DNA of 64,000 bases. Source: Chloroflexota bacterium (GTDB lineage Bacteria > Chloroflexota > JAJPGV01). Each line of letters starts with the position of its first letter. The first letter of the stretch is position 1. Under the pieces are notes generated by a model. That model was not told where the DNA came from, made no database searches, and worked only from the letters and a program-made list of their open reading frames with translations. The DNA lies in the NCBI GenBank assembly GCA_021325635.1, contig JAJPGV010000056.1:131037-195036 (forward strand), read 5' to 3'. Below are positions 31,132 through 40,307 of the stretch, in pieces. The translations under genes were made by a program, and so were the position numbers.

Positions 31132-32469
31132 TCATGCCAGGCGCTCCAGGGCTTCCTGGGGCAGGGCATAGTCGACCCCTTTGGCCGCCATGCGGGCCAG
31201 GCAGCGCGGCCGGACGCCGCTCCACACCAGCCGATCGCTGGCCGCGTCGAGCTGCCACAGCTCCTGGCCAGCGATGACGCCGCCCTCCATGCCGGTCACC
31301 TCGAACACGCTGACCACCCGCCGCCGGCCGGTGCGCGGCTCCAGCCGCACCTGGACCACCAGCTCGATGGTGCGGGCCACCATGCGGGTCAGCGACTCCA
31401 GGGACAGGCGCTCCTCGGCCATGCTGGCCCAGGTGGCCAGCTGCTCCAGGGCGTCGCGTGGCGAGTTGGCATGGACGGTTGTCAGCGAGCCTTCGTGGCC
31501 GGTGTTCATGGCCACCAGCATGTCCAGCGACTCGGCGCCGCGGACCTCGCCCACCACGATGCGCGTGGGCCGCTGGCGCAGGGCGTTGCGCACCAGGTCG
31601 CGAATGCGGATCTCGCCGACGCCCTCGATGTTGCCCGGCCGGGCCTGCAGGGCCACGCAGTTGGGCAGCTGCTTCTCCAGCTCGAGCTCGGGTGTTTCCT
31701 CGACCGTCACAACACGCTCGCTGGGTGAAGCGATGGCCGCGCCCAGGCAGTTGAGCATGGTCGTCTTGCCGCTGGCCGTGCCGCCGCTGACCAGGATGTT
31801 GATGCCGGCCTGGACGGCGGCCTCCAGGAAGTGGGCCACGGCCTGGCTGAGCGTGCCGAAGGCCGTCAGCTCCTCAAGCGAGCGAGCTCTGAGGAGAAAT
31901 TTTCGGATCGTCACGCAGCACCAGCGGGTGCTGGCCGGCGGAATGACGGCGTTGATGCGCGAGCCGTCGGGCAGCCGGGCGTCGACCATGGGCGAGGACT
32001 CGTCCAGGCGCTTGCCCAGCGGCCCGATCAGGCGCTTGACCAGGTCGCGCAGCTCCTGGTCGTCGTCGAAGTACAGGTCCGGCACCAGCCGCATCTCGCC
32101 GTTCTCCACGACGAAGATGCGCTGCGGCCCGTTGCACATGATCTCTTCACAGCTCGCTCGCTCAATCCAGGGCTGCAGGATGCCCAGCCGCAGCAGGCTG
32201 TCGAACAGCCGCTGCTCCACGCCGTCGGGGTCGAGCAGCATCGGCGCGTTGACCGTGGCCGCGCGCCGCTGATAGGCCGCCACGCGGTCGTGAATGAGGG
32301 CCCGAATGCGGGCCTCGTCCTCGGGTCCGGGGCTGAACACCTGGCGCTCGTCCAGGAAGCGGTTGACGGCTTCCCGAATCTCCTGCCGCAGGTCGCGCTC
32401 GACGGCCCGATCCAGGTGGGCCGGGCCGTGGCCGTTGCCGCTAACCGGCGGCGCGACCCTGGTCGCCAT
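31132..32469 (-). CDS. tadA: TadA/CpaF pilus assembly ATPase
   Basis: 445 residues. The N-terminal CpaF region (MLLDPDGVEQRLFDSLLRL, then EIMCNGPQRIFV) is followed by the secretion ATPase core: Walker A SGGTASGKTT, Asp box VVTVEETPELEL, His box GHEGSLTTVHANSPRDALEQ, and RPTRIVVGEVRGAE as the Walker B region. ATG 32469 is used; the longer frame overlaps cpaE. Powers Flp pilus assembly. Confidence 0.93.
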   Translation of the reverse strand: MATRVAPPVSGNGHGPAHLDRAVERDLRQEIREAVNRFLDERQVFSPGPEDEARIRALIHDRVAAYQRRAATVNAPMLLDPDGVEQRLFDSLLRLGILQPWIERASCEEIMCNGPQRIFVVENGEMRLVPDLYFDDDQELRDLVKRLIGPLGKRLDESSPMVDARLPDGSRINAVIPPASTRWCCVTIRKFLLRARSLEELTAFGTLSQAVAHFLEAAVQAGINILVSGGTASGKTTMLNCLGAAIASPSERVVTVEETPELELEKQLPNCVALQARPGNIEGVGEIRIRDLVRNALRQRPTRIVVGEVRGAESLDMLVAMNTGHEGSLTTVHANSPRDALEQLATWASMAEERLSLESLTRMVARTIELVVQVRLEPRTGRRRVVSVFEVTGMEGGVIAGQELWQLDAASDRLVWSGVRPRCLARMAAKGVDYALPQEALERLA

Positions 32470-33793
32470 CCGGCGTCCCTTTCCGTCCTGGCCAGCGCGG
32501 CCGCGGCGGCCGCGCCCGGGCCAGCCGGGCCAGCCTGACCCGCAGCCGGCGATCGCCCCGGTCGGGCTCGGGCGCCAGCCGAATCTTGCCGCCGTGCACC
32601 CGCCCGGCCAGCTCCAGCAGCGCGTGCGCCGCCCGGCCCCGGCGCTCCAGCACCAGCGGCCGCTGGGCGGCGACGGCGTGCTGCGCGCGCTGGTAGTCGT
32701 ACGGGATGACCGCCGCGGTGCCGATGCCCAGGGCCCACTCGATCTCGGCCCGGCCGTGATGGTGATGGTGGTCGTAGCGGTTGAGGATGAGCGCCAGCCG
32801 CTCGGCGTCCATGCCCAGGTCATCTCGGATGAAGCGCAGCAGCGCCCGCGTCCGAGACAGACCCGGCAGGTCGGTCGCGGTCACCAGCAGGCTGTGATCG
32901 GCGAGACCCAGGGCGCGCCGGTGCAGGCCGACGTCACTGCCCAGGACGTCGGGGCCGGTGTCCAGCACGACGTAGCGGTAGCGCGCCCGCAGCTCGCCCA
33001 CCAGGCGGTCGAAGAAGGCGCTCGAGATGGCCCGCCGCATCTCCGGCTTGGGCACGCCGCACAGCAGCACCGCCCGCGTGCCCCGGGCCAGCGGCTGGGT
33101 CTCCTGCTCGATGGCGCGGTCCCAGTCGCGGACGGTCTCCGGCTCGGCGTGGGCCAGCATGTACAGGTTGCGGGTCGGGTCCACGTCCAGCTGGATGACG
33201 GCCGCGGGGCTGGACATGTCGGCGTCCACCAGGACGGTCGAGTCCACCGCGCCCAGGGCCGCGGCCAGGTTGATGGCGACCGTCGTGCGGCCCGGCGAGC
33301 CGTGGCCGCCGGCGATGGTCAGCACGGACACCGCCTCGGCGGTCACCTGGGCCGGCAGCGGCAGCTCGTCCTCGGGTTCGAGGCGCTCCTGGTCACCGTC
33401 TCGCACGCTCAGATCGGTGCCGGCCAGCGCCGCCAGCAGAGCCGCCCGGACGGCTTCCGGCTCGGCGGTCAGGGGCAGTACGGCTCCCAGCCCGGCCAGC
33501 CGCGCCTCGGCGCCCACGGGCGCCAGGACCACGATGGGCACGCCGCTCTCGCCCAGGGCCAGCCCGGCGTCGCCGCTCAGGCGGTGCAGGTCGCCCGCCA
33601 CCAGGATGGCGTCGGCCTGTCCCCGCCGGACCGCCTCCAGCAGCTCGTCGCCGGTCAGACAGCGAGCGGCGATGGCGAAGCCGTGGCCGTCGTTCAGGGT
33701 GGGAAACAGGCGCTGCTCGCGCTCGGCGTCACCCAGGCCGACGGCCAGGCGAATGGTCGGAAGGTCGGGCGCCGCATCCGGGGGTGCGGCCAT
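32441..33793 (-). CDS. CpaE/TadZ-like pilus localisation ATPase
   Basis: 450 residues: an N-terminal receiver-like domain (residues about 12-125) without a clear phospho-Asp set, then a ParA/MinD-type domain with GGHGSPGRTTVAINLA at the P-loop, VLVDADMSSP, and VVLDTGPDV. The P-loop Lys is replaced by Arg, so ATP hydrolysis may be weak, as in some TadZ proteins. A run of five His follows NRYD. The start overlaps the cpaB stop (ATGA). Confidence 0.82.
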   Translation of the reverse strand: MAAPPDAAPDLPTIRLAVGLGDAEREQRLFPTLNDGHGFAIAARCLTGDELLEAVRRGQADAILVAGDLHRLSGDAGLALGESGVPIVVLAPVGAEARLAGLGAVLPLTAEPEAVRAALLAALAGTDLSVRDGDQERLEPEDELPLPAQVTAEAVSVLTIAGGHGSPGRTTVAINLAAALGAVDSTVLVDADMSSPAAVIQLDVDPTRNLYMLAHAEPETVRDWDRAIEQETQPLARGTRAVLLCGVPKPEMRRAISSAFFDRLVGELRARYRYVVLDTGPDVLGSDVGLHRRALGLADHSLLVTATDLPGLSRTRALLRFIRDDLGMDAERLALILNRYDHHHHHGRAEIEWALGIGTAAVIPYDYQRAQHAVAAQRPLVLERRGRAAHALLELAGRVHGGKIRLAPEPDRGDRRLRVRLARLARARPPRPRWPGRKGTPDGDQGRAAG

Positions 33794-34494
33794 CAGTGGC
33801 CGTCCGGAGCTTGCTGCGGGGGAAGCAGGACCAGGTCCAGCTCCGAGTTCCACTTGGCCAGCGCTAGAGCGCTTGCTTGGTCCTGGGTCACGACGAGGGT
33901 GATCGACTTCAGCACGCCGCCGGGCGCGGTGCCGGTCGCGCTGGCGCCGCTGTTGATGACCGTCGACTGCTGGTCGTAGCCCAGGCTGTAGACGACCACC
34001 CGCGGCAGCACGACGGTCGTCTTGGACTCGGGCTTGCCCTTGTTGACCGTCTGGAAGACCTCGACGGAGTCGCCGGCGCGAATCTCGCCGCCCCCGGCGT
34101 TCTCGGCGCTCATAGGGATGGTCATGGCCACCTGTCCCGGCGCCAGCGGGGCGCGCGGGTTGAGCTGGCTTTGGACCAGAATCTGGTGGGCGTGCACCGG
34201 CTCGGCGAGCTGCTTGCCGACCAGGCTGGCCACGGTGTCGGCCGGTACCGCGGCCTGGTAGACGCTGTCGTCGAGCCGCAGGTGGGTGATGCTCACGTCG
34301 CCCGACGACAGGACCGCGCCAGCCGGGACGTCGCGCGTGGCCACGAGCACCGCCCGGGTATCGCTGAGGGCGCTCCAGACGACCAGCGAGCCGGCGATGG
34401 TGAACAGCATCAGCACCACGCCCAGCACGGCCCGCAGGTCCAGGTGCCGCGGCCGGCGCAGAGCCCGGGCCGGCGACAGCGCCGCTACCGCCAC
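33793..34494 (-). CDS. cpaB: CpaB/RcpC-like SAF-domain pilus protein
   Basis: 233 residues: one N-terminal transmembrane helix (LDLRAVLGVVLMLFTIAGSL), then a SAF domain (VLVATRDVPAGAVLSSGDVS, then LVGKQLAEPVHAHQILVQSQ) and an RcpC-type beta domain (ENAGGGEIRAGDSVEVFQT). GTG start. First gene of the leftward cpaB-cpaE-tadA operon. Helps gate or stabilise the secretin-type or wall-crossing part of the machine; no secretin gene is seen here. Confidence 0.85.
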   Translation of the reverse strand: MAVAALSPARALRRPRHLDLRAVLGVVLMLFTIAGSLVVWSALSDTRAVLVATRDVPAGAVLSSGDVSITHLRLDDSVYQAAVPADTVASLVGKQLAEPVHAHQILVQSQLNPRAPLAPGQVAMTIPMSAENAGGGEIRAGDSVEVFQTVNKGKPESKTTVVLPRVVVYSLGYDQQSTVINSGASATGTAPGGVLKSITLVVTQDQASALALAKWNSELDLVLLPPQQAPDGH

Positions 34495-34992
34495 GGGGGC
34501 ACCTGCCGGCTGTCCGGCCCCGACGCGCCGAGCGCCCGACCTCTAGCCGGGACCTGCCCCGACCTTCCAATGGTTCGGGCGCTGGCGGTGGTGCTGACGG
34601 GCCCTAGGGCCGACATGGCGGCACTTGATCGTCCTGCTACATATCCGCGCTATTGACCTATGCGTTTTGCTCTGGCGCTAACTACTCACGCTGGTGAGTG
34701 CCTGCGCAGCGCCGCAAGTTTCGGGCCACCGCTCGCTCGATATACCGAGTGCTCGCTGCTGGAGACGCCGCCCTGAGACGCATTGACCGCACTGCCGGCG
34801 GTCCCGTCCAGCTGTAGGGAAGCCAGCTTGAGCCCGTCAGCCGCCTGACAGGGCCATGACTCCGCTGCCCTGTCCGCGACGGCGGCCACCCGGCGGCGCG
34901 GGCGTGGCGCGCAACTTGCGGGGAACCTCGGCCTTGTCAGAAGCAACCTGGCTGAGGCCGCGCGGGATTCGGAGGGCGAAGCTGTAAAGGAG
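34495..34992. other. Gene-poor gap upstream of cpaB
   Basis: About 500 bp between the divergent cpaB gene and the zinc-motif frame. It must hold the cpaB promoter, but I find no convincing -35/-10 pair and no TGTAAYT array. No conserved-looking coding sequence is visible before about 34950. Confidence 0.5.
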
Positions 34993-35205
34993 TGCGACAT
35001 CGAGCCCTGCGGCGCCGCGCAAGCCCTTACCATCAACGGCGTCCGTTTGTGCGTGGACCACTACGTCCGACTGCTGGCGGGGCTCCAGGTGTGTGGTCAG
35101 GACCTGCGAAGCTACGCCGGCGACCCGCACACTCTGCTACGCGAGTCCGGCAGCCCGGAAGCGGTCAGCCCGCCGCAGGCGCCCGGCATGTGGCCGCGGC
35201 GATGA
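34993..35205 (+). CDS. Small zinc-motif protein, start unresolved
   Basis: A frame that is open from 34849 and ends in TGA overlapping the next ATG (ATGA). It contains CDIEPCGAAQALTINGVRLC followed by VDHYVRLL: a Cys-x4-Cys then Cys-x2-His treble-clef-like motif that looks genuinely coding. No ATG, GTG or TTG exists in frame before the first Cys, so translation may begin at a rare codon or the 5' end is damaged. Coupled to the receiver gene. Confidence 0.45.
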   Translation, partial: CDIEPCGAAQALTINGVRLCVDHYVRLLAGLQVCGQDLRSYAGDPHTLLRESGSPEAVSPPQAPGMWPRR

Positions 35206-35576
35206 CCAGGATTCTGGTCGTCGACGACGACGCCGACATCGGGCGGCTGGTGGCCGAGGTGCTCGGCGATGAGGGCCATCAGGTCCGGCCGTTGACCCGG
35301 CCGCAGGAGCTCGCCGCAGCCATCACCAGCTGGCAGCCCGACCTGGTCCTGCTGGACGTCAACCTGCCGTACTTCGACGTGTGGGCCGCGCTGCCCCTCA
35401 AGAGCGCACCGGCGGCCCTGCCGCTGCCGGTGATCCTGATGACCGGCGATCGGAATGCGTTCAACGCGGTCGCCGACCTGGGCGCGCTCGGTGTCACTGG
35501 ACACCTGTTCAAACCGTTCGAGCTGACCGAGCTGCTGGCGAGCGTCGAATGCGCGTGCCGCCTGCAGTCGGTCTGA
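35202..35576 (+). CDS. Stand-alone response-regulator receiver protein
   Basis: 124 residues: ILVVDDDADIGRLVAEVL (acidic pocket), LVLLDVNLPYFDVWA (phospho-Asp), LMTGD (Thr) and FKPFELTELL (Lys). No output domain. ATG overlaps the stop of the zinc-motif frame. Confidence 0.82.
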   Translation: MTRILVVDDDADIGRLVAEVLGDEGHQVRPLTRPQELAAAITSWQPDLVLLDVNLPYFDVWAALPLKSAPAALPLPVILMTGDRNAFNAVADLGALGVTGHLFKPFELTELLASVECACRLQSV

Positions 35577-35611
35577 CACCCGGTCTCTGGCGGTGGCCGC
35601 GAAGCTGGTCT

Positions 35612-35878
35612 CTAGGCTGAGGCGGCCTGTGGGTGGGCGCACTCGGTTCCGTCCCGGCGCGCCTGCCAGCAGGGCAGGCAGTAGCTCAGCCCGTTGCGGC
35701 TGAGTCCGGGGCCGCGGAAGCTCAGGCAGCAGACGCAGACATGGCTGCGCGGAGCGGCGATGCCGAGCGGCACGGCCTCCCATCCAGGAATGCTTCTCGT
35801 ACCGTCGCCGGCCAGCGCTGTGCCCGTGGCTGCCCCCGTGTCCCTCACGCGCAGAACGTATGACAGGCGACCGGTCAA
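35612..35878 (-). CDS. Small zinc-ribbon-like protein
   Basis: 88 residues from a TTG start; a GTG about 95 nt further in is also possible. Residues 46-76 contain CVCC and CLPC around GLSRNGLSY, a four-Cys zinc-ribbon pattern, plus a later Cys-Ala-His. No enzymatic motif. Convergent with the receiver gene. Confidence 0.45.
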   Translation of the reverse strand: MTGRLSYVLRVRDTGAATGTALAGDGTRSIPGWEAVPLGIAAPRSHVCVCCLSFRGPGLSRNGLSYCLPCWQARRDGTECAHPQAASA

Positions 35879-36054
35879 GTCAACTAGGCACTCCCATTCG
35901 CCTTGGGCCGGGCGGCCTAACCCATCTGGTGCTTTTGGGTTGGCACGATCACCGTCCCGTGGTGGTGCGCTTCCTGGGATGGCCGGGCAGACACCCTTTG
36001 AGCAAGCGGTCGGAGAGCCACTTGCCCATCAGTTAGTATCTCGGGGAACCTTTC

Positions 36055-36417
36055 ATGGCCCGAGTGCTCCTCATCGAGGACGACGCGACCATCCGACACC
36101 TCATCCGCGACGTCCTTACCGAGGATGGCCTGGACGTGATTGAGGCGCCCGACGGTATGAGCGGCTATGAACTGGTGCGCCAAACGGCGCCGGACGCCGT
36201 GGTGCTCGACCTGTTCCTGCCGCGCATGGACGGCGAGGAGTTTTTGAACCTCTCGCGCATGCTGCCCAACGGAGCGGCCCTGCCCGTGGTCGTACTGTCG
36301 GCCAGCGACCGCGTGCCCGTGGATAAGCGGGTGCGTGCCTTCCTCAAAAAGCCGTTCGACCTGCACGTCCTGTCGCAGACGGTGCAAAGCGTGATCCCGG
36401 TCGTCCACCCGTCCTAG
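36055..36417 (+). CDS. Stand-alone response-regulator receiver protein
   Basis: 120 residues: VLLIEDDATIRHLIRDVL, VVLDLFLPRMDGEEF with the phospho-Asp, VLSASD and LKKPFDLHVL. Ends at the receiver boundary with no effector domain. It is the third such protein in the window; none has a partner kinase next to it. Confidence 0.85.
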   Translation: MARVLLIEDDATIRHLIRDVLTEDGLDVIEAPDGMSGYELVRQTAPDAVVLDLFLPRMDGEEFLNLSRMLPNGAALPVVVLSASDRVPVDKRVRAFLKKPFDLHVLSQTVQSVIPVVHPS

Positions 36418-36556
36418 CGCCCGGCCGGGAGTCGGCCTCAGTTACCACGGTGACGCTCGCTGTCCGTGCGCCCTCCGCGGACCCGTTCATCCGCCGTTTA
36501 CCCCGGGCTAGCGAGCCATTTACGGCAGCCTGGGCATCCTTAAGCTGGAGGCCGAC

Positions 36557-37072
36557 TTGAGCGCGCAGCCAGCTGGGTATTGGTCGAGCACGCCGTCGGC
36601 GGCGAAATGGGCGCTGGTGGGCGCCGGGTTCCTGGCGGTCGTCGCGGTGGTGCCGTTCGTCGTGACCGTTGTCATGGTCAGTGTCGAGCGGCAGATGTCG
36701 CCGCTGACGGTCATCTTCGGACCCGGGCCGGGCATGCCGCTGATCGTGTGGCTCTATTACACCGTCCCACCGGCGGTGATTCAGACCGCCGCCGCGCTGG
36801 GGTTGCGACACCTGCAGTCAGCTGTGCGCATCGCCGGACTGCTGGGTGTGCTGCTGGTCCTGACCGCGGCGCTGGTCTGGCTGGGAGCGATGGTCTACAG
36901 CGGCGTGCTGTGGCTGGTGACCGGAGCGATGGCTGGCGACTACTACGACATGCTGGGCATCGTCTTCTTTGGCGTGCCTGTGCTGATCGTGATCACCGTG
37001 CTCAATGGGCGCGCCGCGCTGCTGAGCGCCCGCGACCTGTTCGGTCGACGCGCCAGCCCGGCGACCCGCTGA
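36557..37072 (+). CDS. Four-helix membrane protein
   Basis: 171 residues with hydrophobic segments at about residues 18-42, 58-80, 90-118 and 130-152. TTG start with a GGAGG site. No recognised family. Coupled by TGATG overlap to the next small membrane protein. Confidence 0.6.
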   Translation: MSAQPAGYWSSTPSAAKWALVGAGFLAVVAVVPFVVTVVMVSVERQMSPLTVIFGPGPGMPLIVWLYYTVPPAVIQTAAALGLRHLQSAVRIAGLLGVLLVLTAALVWLGAMVYSGVLWLVTGAMAGDYYDMLGIVFFGVPVLIVITVLNGRAALLSARDLFGRRASPATR

Positions 37073-37311
37073 TGAGCGCCCGACGCTGGGAGAGCCTGTC
37101 CGCGGCCGTCGCGGTCCTGCTGCTGTTCCTCACGGCCTACGGCAATGCCCTGCTGCTGGCCGCCGTCGCGGGCGCGCTGCTGGTCGCGCTGCTCGCCTGG
37201 CGCCGGTTCCGTCACGACGGCCCGCGGCCTGGCCTGCTGCTGGCGTCCAGCGTCATCGGCTTCGCGCTGGCCATCGCCCTGGTCTGGCTGCTGCAGCGTC
37301 CGATCCCCTGA
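37072..37311 (+). CDS. Two-helix small membrane protein
   Basis: 79 residues with helices at about residues 10-45 and 53-75 separated by a basic RRFRHDGPR loop. Starts inside the stop of the upstream membrane protein gene, so they form one unit. Function unknown. Confidence 0.6.
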   Translation: MSARRWESLSAAVAVLLLFLTAYGNALLLAAVAGALLVALLAWRRFRHDGPRPGLLLASSVIGFALAIALVWLLQRPIP

Positions 37312-37407
37312 CGGACCAGCTGCTCCGTGGTGTCTTGGCGACGCGAACCGGTCAGCCTTGAAGTGCCGCATCGCCCAGGCGAAGGGGTTGCGCGACGCCG
37401 AGTGTGT

Positions 37408-37433
37408 CTCAGCCGAGCCGCCGCTCGGCTGAG
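37408..37433. terminator. 11-bp perfect hairpin
   Basis: CTCAGCCGAGC-CGCC-GCTCGGCTGAG. Located about 100 bp after the small membrane-protein gene, a probable terminator without a clear U-tract. Confidence 0.45.
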
Positions 37434-37435
37434 AT

Positions 37436-37715
37436 GAGGACGCGGCCGATCTCGTGGGCTTCTGCCTGGAGCACGGCGTCAGCTGCTGCTGCACGCCAAA
37501 GCCCTGTCCAGTGACTTCTTCCAGCTCAAGACCGGGGTCACCGGAGGCATGCCGCAGAAGCCGGTCAACTACCGCATTCGGACCGTGCTGCTGCTGGCCA
37601 GGTCCGACCGCGTGAGCGAGCGAGTCGAGGAGATGGCGCGGGAAGCCAACCGCGGCCACCAGTTCGGCTGTTTTCGTGCCCGCGAAAAGGCGGAGGTATG
37701 GCTAGCCGGGTACCT
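37436..37715 (+). pseudogene. DUF4180 gene remnant with frameshift and missing N-terminus
   Basis: Two frames combine to a DUF4180-like sequence: EDAADLVGFCLEHGV in one, then LLLHAKALSSDFFQLKTGVT and MPQKPVNYRIRTVLLLA, EMAREANRGHQFGCF and KAEVWLAG in another. Intact relatives read SxDFFxLxTGLAGExLQKFVNYR...EANRG. The shift is near 37485. No start codon is found upstream. Confidence 0.65.
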
Positions 37716-38160
37716 GCGTGGGCCCTTTTCGCCCGCCGGTCAGGGTGCAACGCTGCTGGCTCACCGTCTTTGCCCGCTCACCGAGCCCAGACGTCGCATC
37801 GAGAGGCGGGGGCCGCCTGGCGTGTCGCTGGCGATGCCCGTGCCACAGCTCCAGCACGGCGACACAGCCTTCGCGCTCGCACTCCACCTGCTCACGCATG
37901 GCGAGCACCCACTCATGGTCGAACATCCGTGATTCGGACAGCATCCAGTCAAGCACGTGACACAGGCGAAGCTGCGTCTCGATGAGCTGGGCCAGATGCC
38001 AGCCTTGATGGCCCAGCTCCGGACGGTCGGCGGAGACGAGGTGTCTGTCGTGGCCCATTCCCAACCACACGGTGGCTCTAGTCTTGGCTAAGAGCCTAGC
38101 AAGACCGCCGGCCGGCACGGGTGCGACTAGAGCGGGCTCCTCAGCGCTGGGCGCCCGCAT
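37702..38160 (-). CDS. Possible hypothetical protein
   Basis: 152-residue frame whose central part (GHQGWHLAQLIETQLRLCHV, then LDWMLSESRMFDHEWVLAMR) reads like a helical soluble protein, but the C-terminal 40 residues overlap the antisense of the DUF4180 remnant and look non-coding. No recognised family. It may be a fragment extended by chance. Confidence 0.3.
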   Translation of the reverse strand: MRAPSAEEPALVAPVPAGGLARLLAKTRATVWLGMGHDRHLVSADRPELGHQGWHLAQLIETQLRLCHVLDWMLSESRMFDHEWVLAMREQVECEREGCVAVLELWHGHRQRHARRPPPLDATSGLGERAKTVSQQRCTLTGGRKGPTQVPG

Positions 38161-38677
38161 GTGGTGTCGGTGGTAACCCGTGTCGAAGCGCCCCGAGCAC
38201 GGCCCCGATGTCGTCGAACTCCGAGGTCTCCAGCGGCGCGCGGAACAGCAGATAGGCCGCGACGATGGCCAGGATGCTGAACGGGAAGGCCCCGCCCACG
38301 CCCAGCGGCGCCAGGCCGATCATGAAGCCGACCACGCCGATCATCGACAGCCGCCGCCACGTCCTGGTACCGGTAGCCAGCAGGCCGATGGCCAGTTCCC
38401 CGAAGGCGATGGGCACGACGAACAACGCCGGGTTGGCCGCGAAGGGCCCGAAGATGAAGGCGGCGTAGGGTGGCGTCGCCAGGTGGCCGTAGGTCGTCAC
38501 GTAGAACGCCGGCATGGTCAACGAGGCGAACAGGTTCCACACGCCGCCGCCGACGAACAGCACGCTGAACAGCAGCCGGGCAACCCGCGGCCACCTGGCG
38601 GCCGTCAGCACCAGCAGCAGCGCGAAGAGGTTCGAGCCGACGTAATTACCCAGCTCGGCCAGGATTTGTTCCTTCAT
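38141..38677 (-). CDS. Integral membrane protein, possibly DoxX-like
   Basis: 178 residues with about five hydrophobic segments (SNLFALLLVLTAA, LLFSVLFVGGGVWNLFASL, FVVPIAFGELAIGLLATG, MIGVVGFMIGLAPLGVGGAF, SILAIVAAYLLF). ATG with AAGGAGA site. The helix layout resembles DoxX/DUF-type quinone-associated proteins but no signature is clear. Confidence 0.6.
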   Translation of the reverse strand: MKEQILAELGNYVGSNLFALLLVLTAARWPRVARLLFSVLFVGGGVWNLFASLTMPAFYVTTYGHLATPPYAAFIFGPFAANPALFVVPIAFGELAIGLLATGTRTWRRLSMIGVVGFMIGLAPLGVGGAFPFSILAIVAAYLLFRAPLETSEFDDIGAVLGALRHGLPPTPHAGAQR

Positions 38678-38712
38678 CTGAGTGTCTCCTTGCTCAAGTC
38701 CGTCGCCTCAAT

Positions 38713-40307
38713 TCACGCTGCCCGAGGCCGGCGCATGTCGACCGACCGCTGCTGGCGATCTTCTTTGCAGTGTCCGAGCACCAGCCAGCTGCGCACAAAC
38801 ATCCACAGCCCGGCGAAACCGCCGCAGACAAGGGCCGTCCAGGTGAAGTCCGGTCCGTACAGCAGGAAGCCGCGCAGGCTGCTGCTAGCCAGGCCCAGCG
38901 GCGCCGCCACCAGCAGCGCGTTGGGCATCAGCGGTAGGAGCACGTGCAGCGCCCAGGTGCGGCCGCGCGACGGACGGAGCTCAGGCGCTCGCCGCCAGCG
39001 GCGCAGCCGCCGCAGGGTGAGCACCACGCCGAGGACCTGCAGCAGCGGAACGAGCAGCAGGCTGCGCAGCGCCCAGGGCATGATCCCGCCCCAGCGAACG
39101 GGGTCCGGCTGGCCGCCGGCGAGCAGCGCTGCCGCGCCCATCCCGACTTCCACGAGCGCCGTGTTGGACATCAGGAAGTGGTCGGCGTTGAACAGGAGCA
39201 CCAGGCCCCGCTGCTGCCCGGGCAGCAGTGCCATGTAGCCGAAGTAGGCCGGCACTACGCCGTCGTGCCACACGACCTGACGGCCGCCCTGTGTGCTCAC
39301 GAACCAGCCCATGCCGTACTGCCCCGACTGGCCCATCAAGCTGAAGTCGACTGCCGGCCGGTGCATCTCGTCGATGCCCGCCGGGGACAGGACTTGGGCG
39401 CCGCCGTAGCGACCGCCGTTCAGGTGCGCGATGAGCCAGTGCGACAGGTCCTCGCTCGTTGACACCAGCTGGCCCGAGGCCAGGGAGCCGAGCGGGAACT
39501 GATCGTCCTCGTCCGCAATGGGCTGGCCGAACCAGTAGCGGTGGCCCAGCGCCAGCCTGCTCCGCTGCGCCTCAGCCGGGTCGGTGTAACTGCGTCCATG
39601 TCCAGCGGCTGAAGGATGCGGGTCCGCACGTAGTCGGCGTAGCGCTGCCCGCTGACCGCCTCGACGATCAGGCCGAGCAGGTTGTAGTTCATGTTGCTGT
39701 ACTCGAAGGCCGCGCCTACCGGACGGTTAAGGCGTTGCGTCGCCAGGGCCCGCGCCTGGCGCTCGCTGGCGTCCGGCCGGCTGTCGAAATCAGCCAGCGG
39801 CGTCCAGCCGGTGGACATCGGCAGGCCGCTGGTCTGGTTGAGCAGGTGACGAACCGTCATCCGGGCTGAGGCCTGGGCAGCGGCCACCCGGAACCAGGGC
39901 AGGTAGCGCTGCACCGGCGCGTCCAGGTCGACTGCGCCGGCCTCGACCAGCTGCATGACTGCCAGGGCGGTGAACGACTTGGTGATCGAGCCGATGAAGA
40001 ACGGCGTCTGCGGCAGCGGCGCGTCGCCGCGGGCGTCGGCCTGGCCGAAGCCGTGCGTGTGCACGATGCGGTCGCCATCCACGACGGCCAGCGCCGCCCC
40101 CGGCACTTTAAGGCGCGGCAATTCCCGTTCGAGGTACATGTCGATCGCGTCATACGTCGTGCCGTCCGCCGAGCGCTCGACAGGCTCCGCGAGGCCGGGC
40201 GGTGCAGCCAGGGCCGAAGCAGGCTGTCCCAGGCGAGCCAGCGCCGCGAGGCACAGCATGGAGGCGGCCATGCCGCAGCCCAGCCAGACTCTGCCGACCT
40301 CGGCCAT
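38713..40307 (-). pseudogene. Beta-lactamase-family serine hydrolase with C-terminal membrane domain, one frameshift
   Basis: The N-terminal part (from ATG 40307) has a signal peptide, the catalytic SITK (SxxK) motif in FIGSITKSFTA, and YSNMNYNLLG (YxN). Near 39590 the frame shifts: reading on one base over gives SYTDPAEAQRSRLALGHRYW then STSEDLSHWLIAHLNGG and a three-helix membrane tail ending at 38713. All active-site residues are kept, so this is a recent one-base deletion or a sequence error. The product would be a PBP4*/esterase-type hydrolase. Confidence 0.75.
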
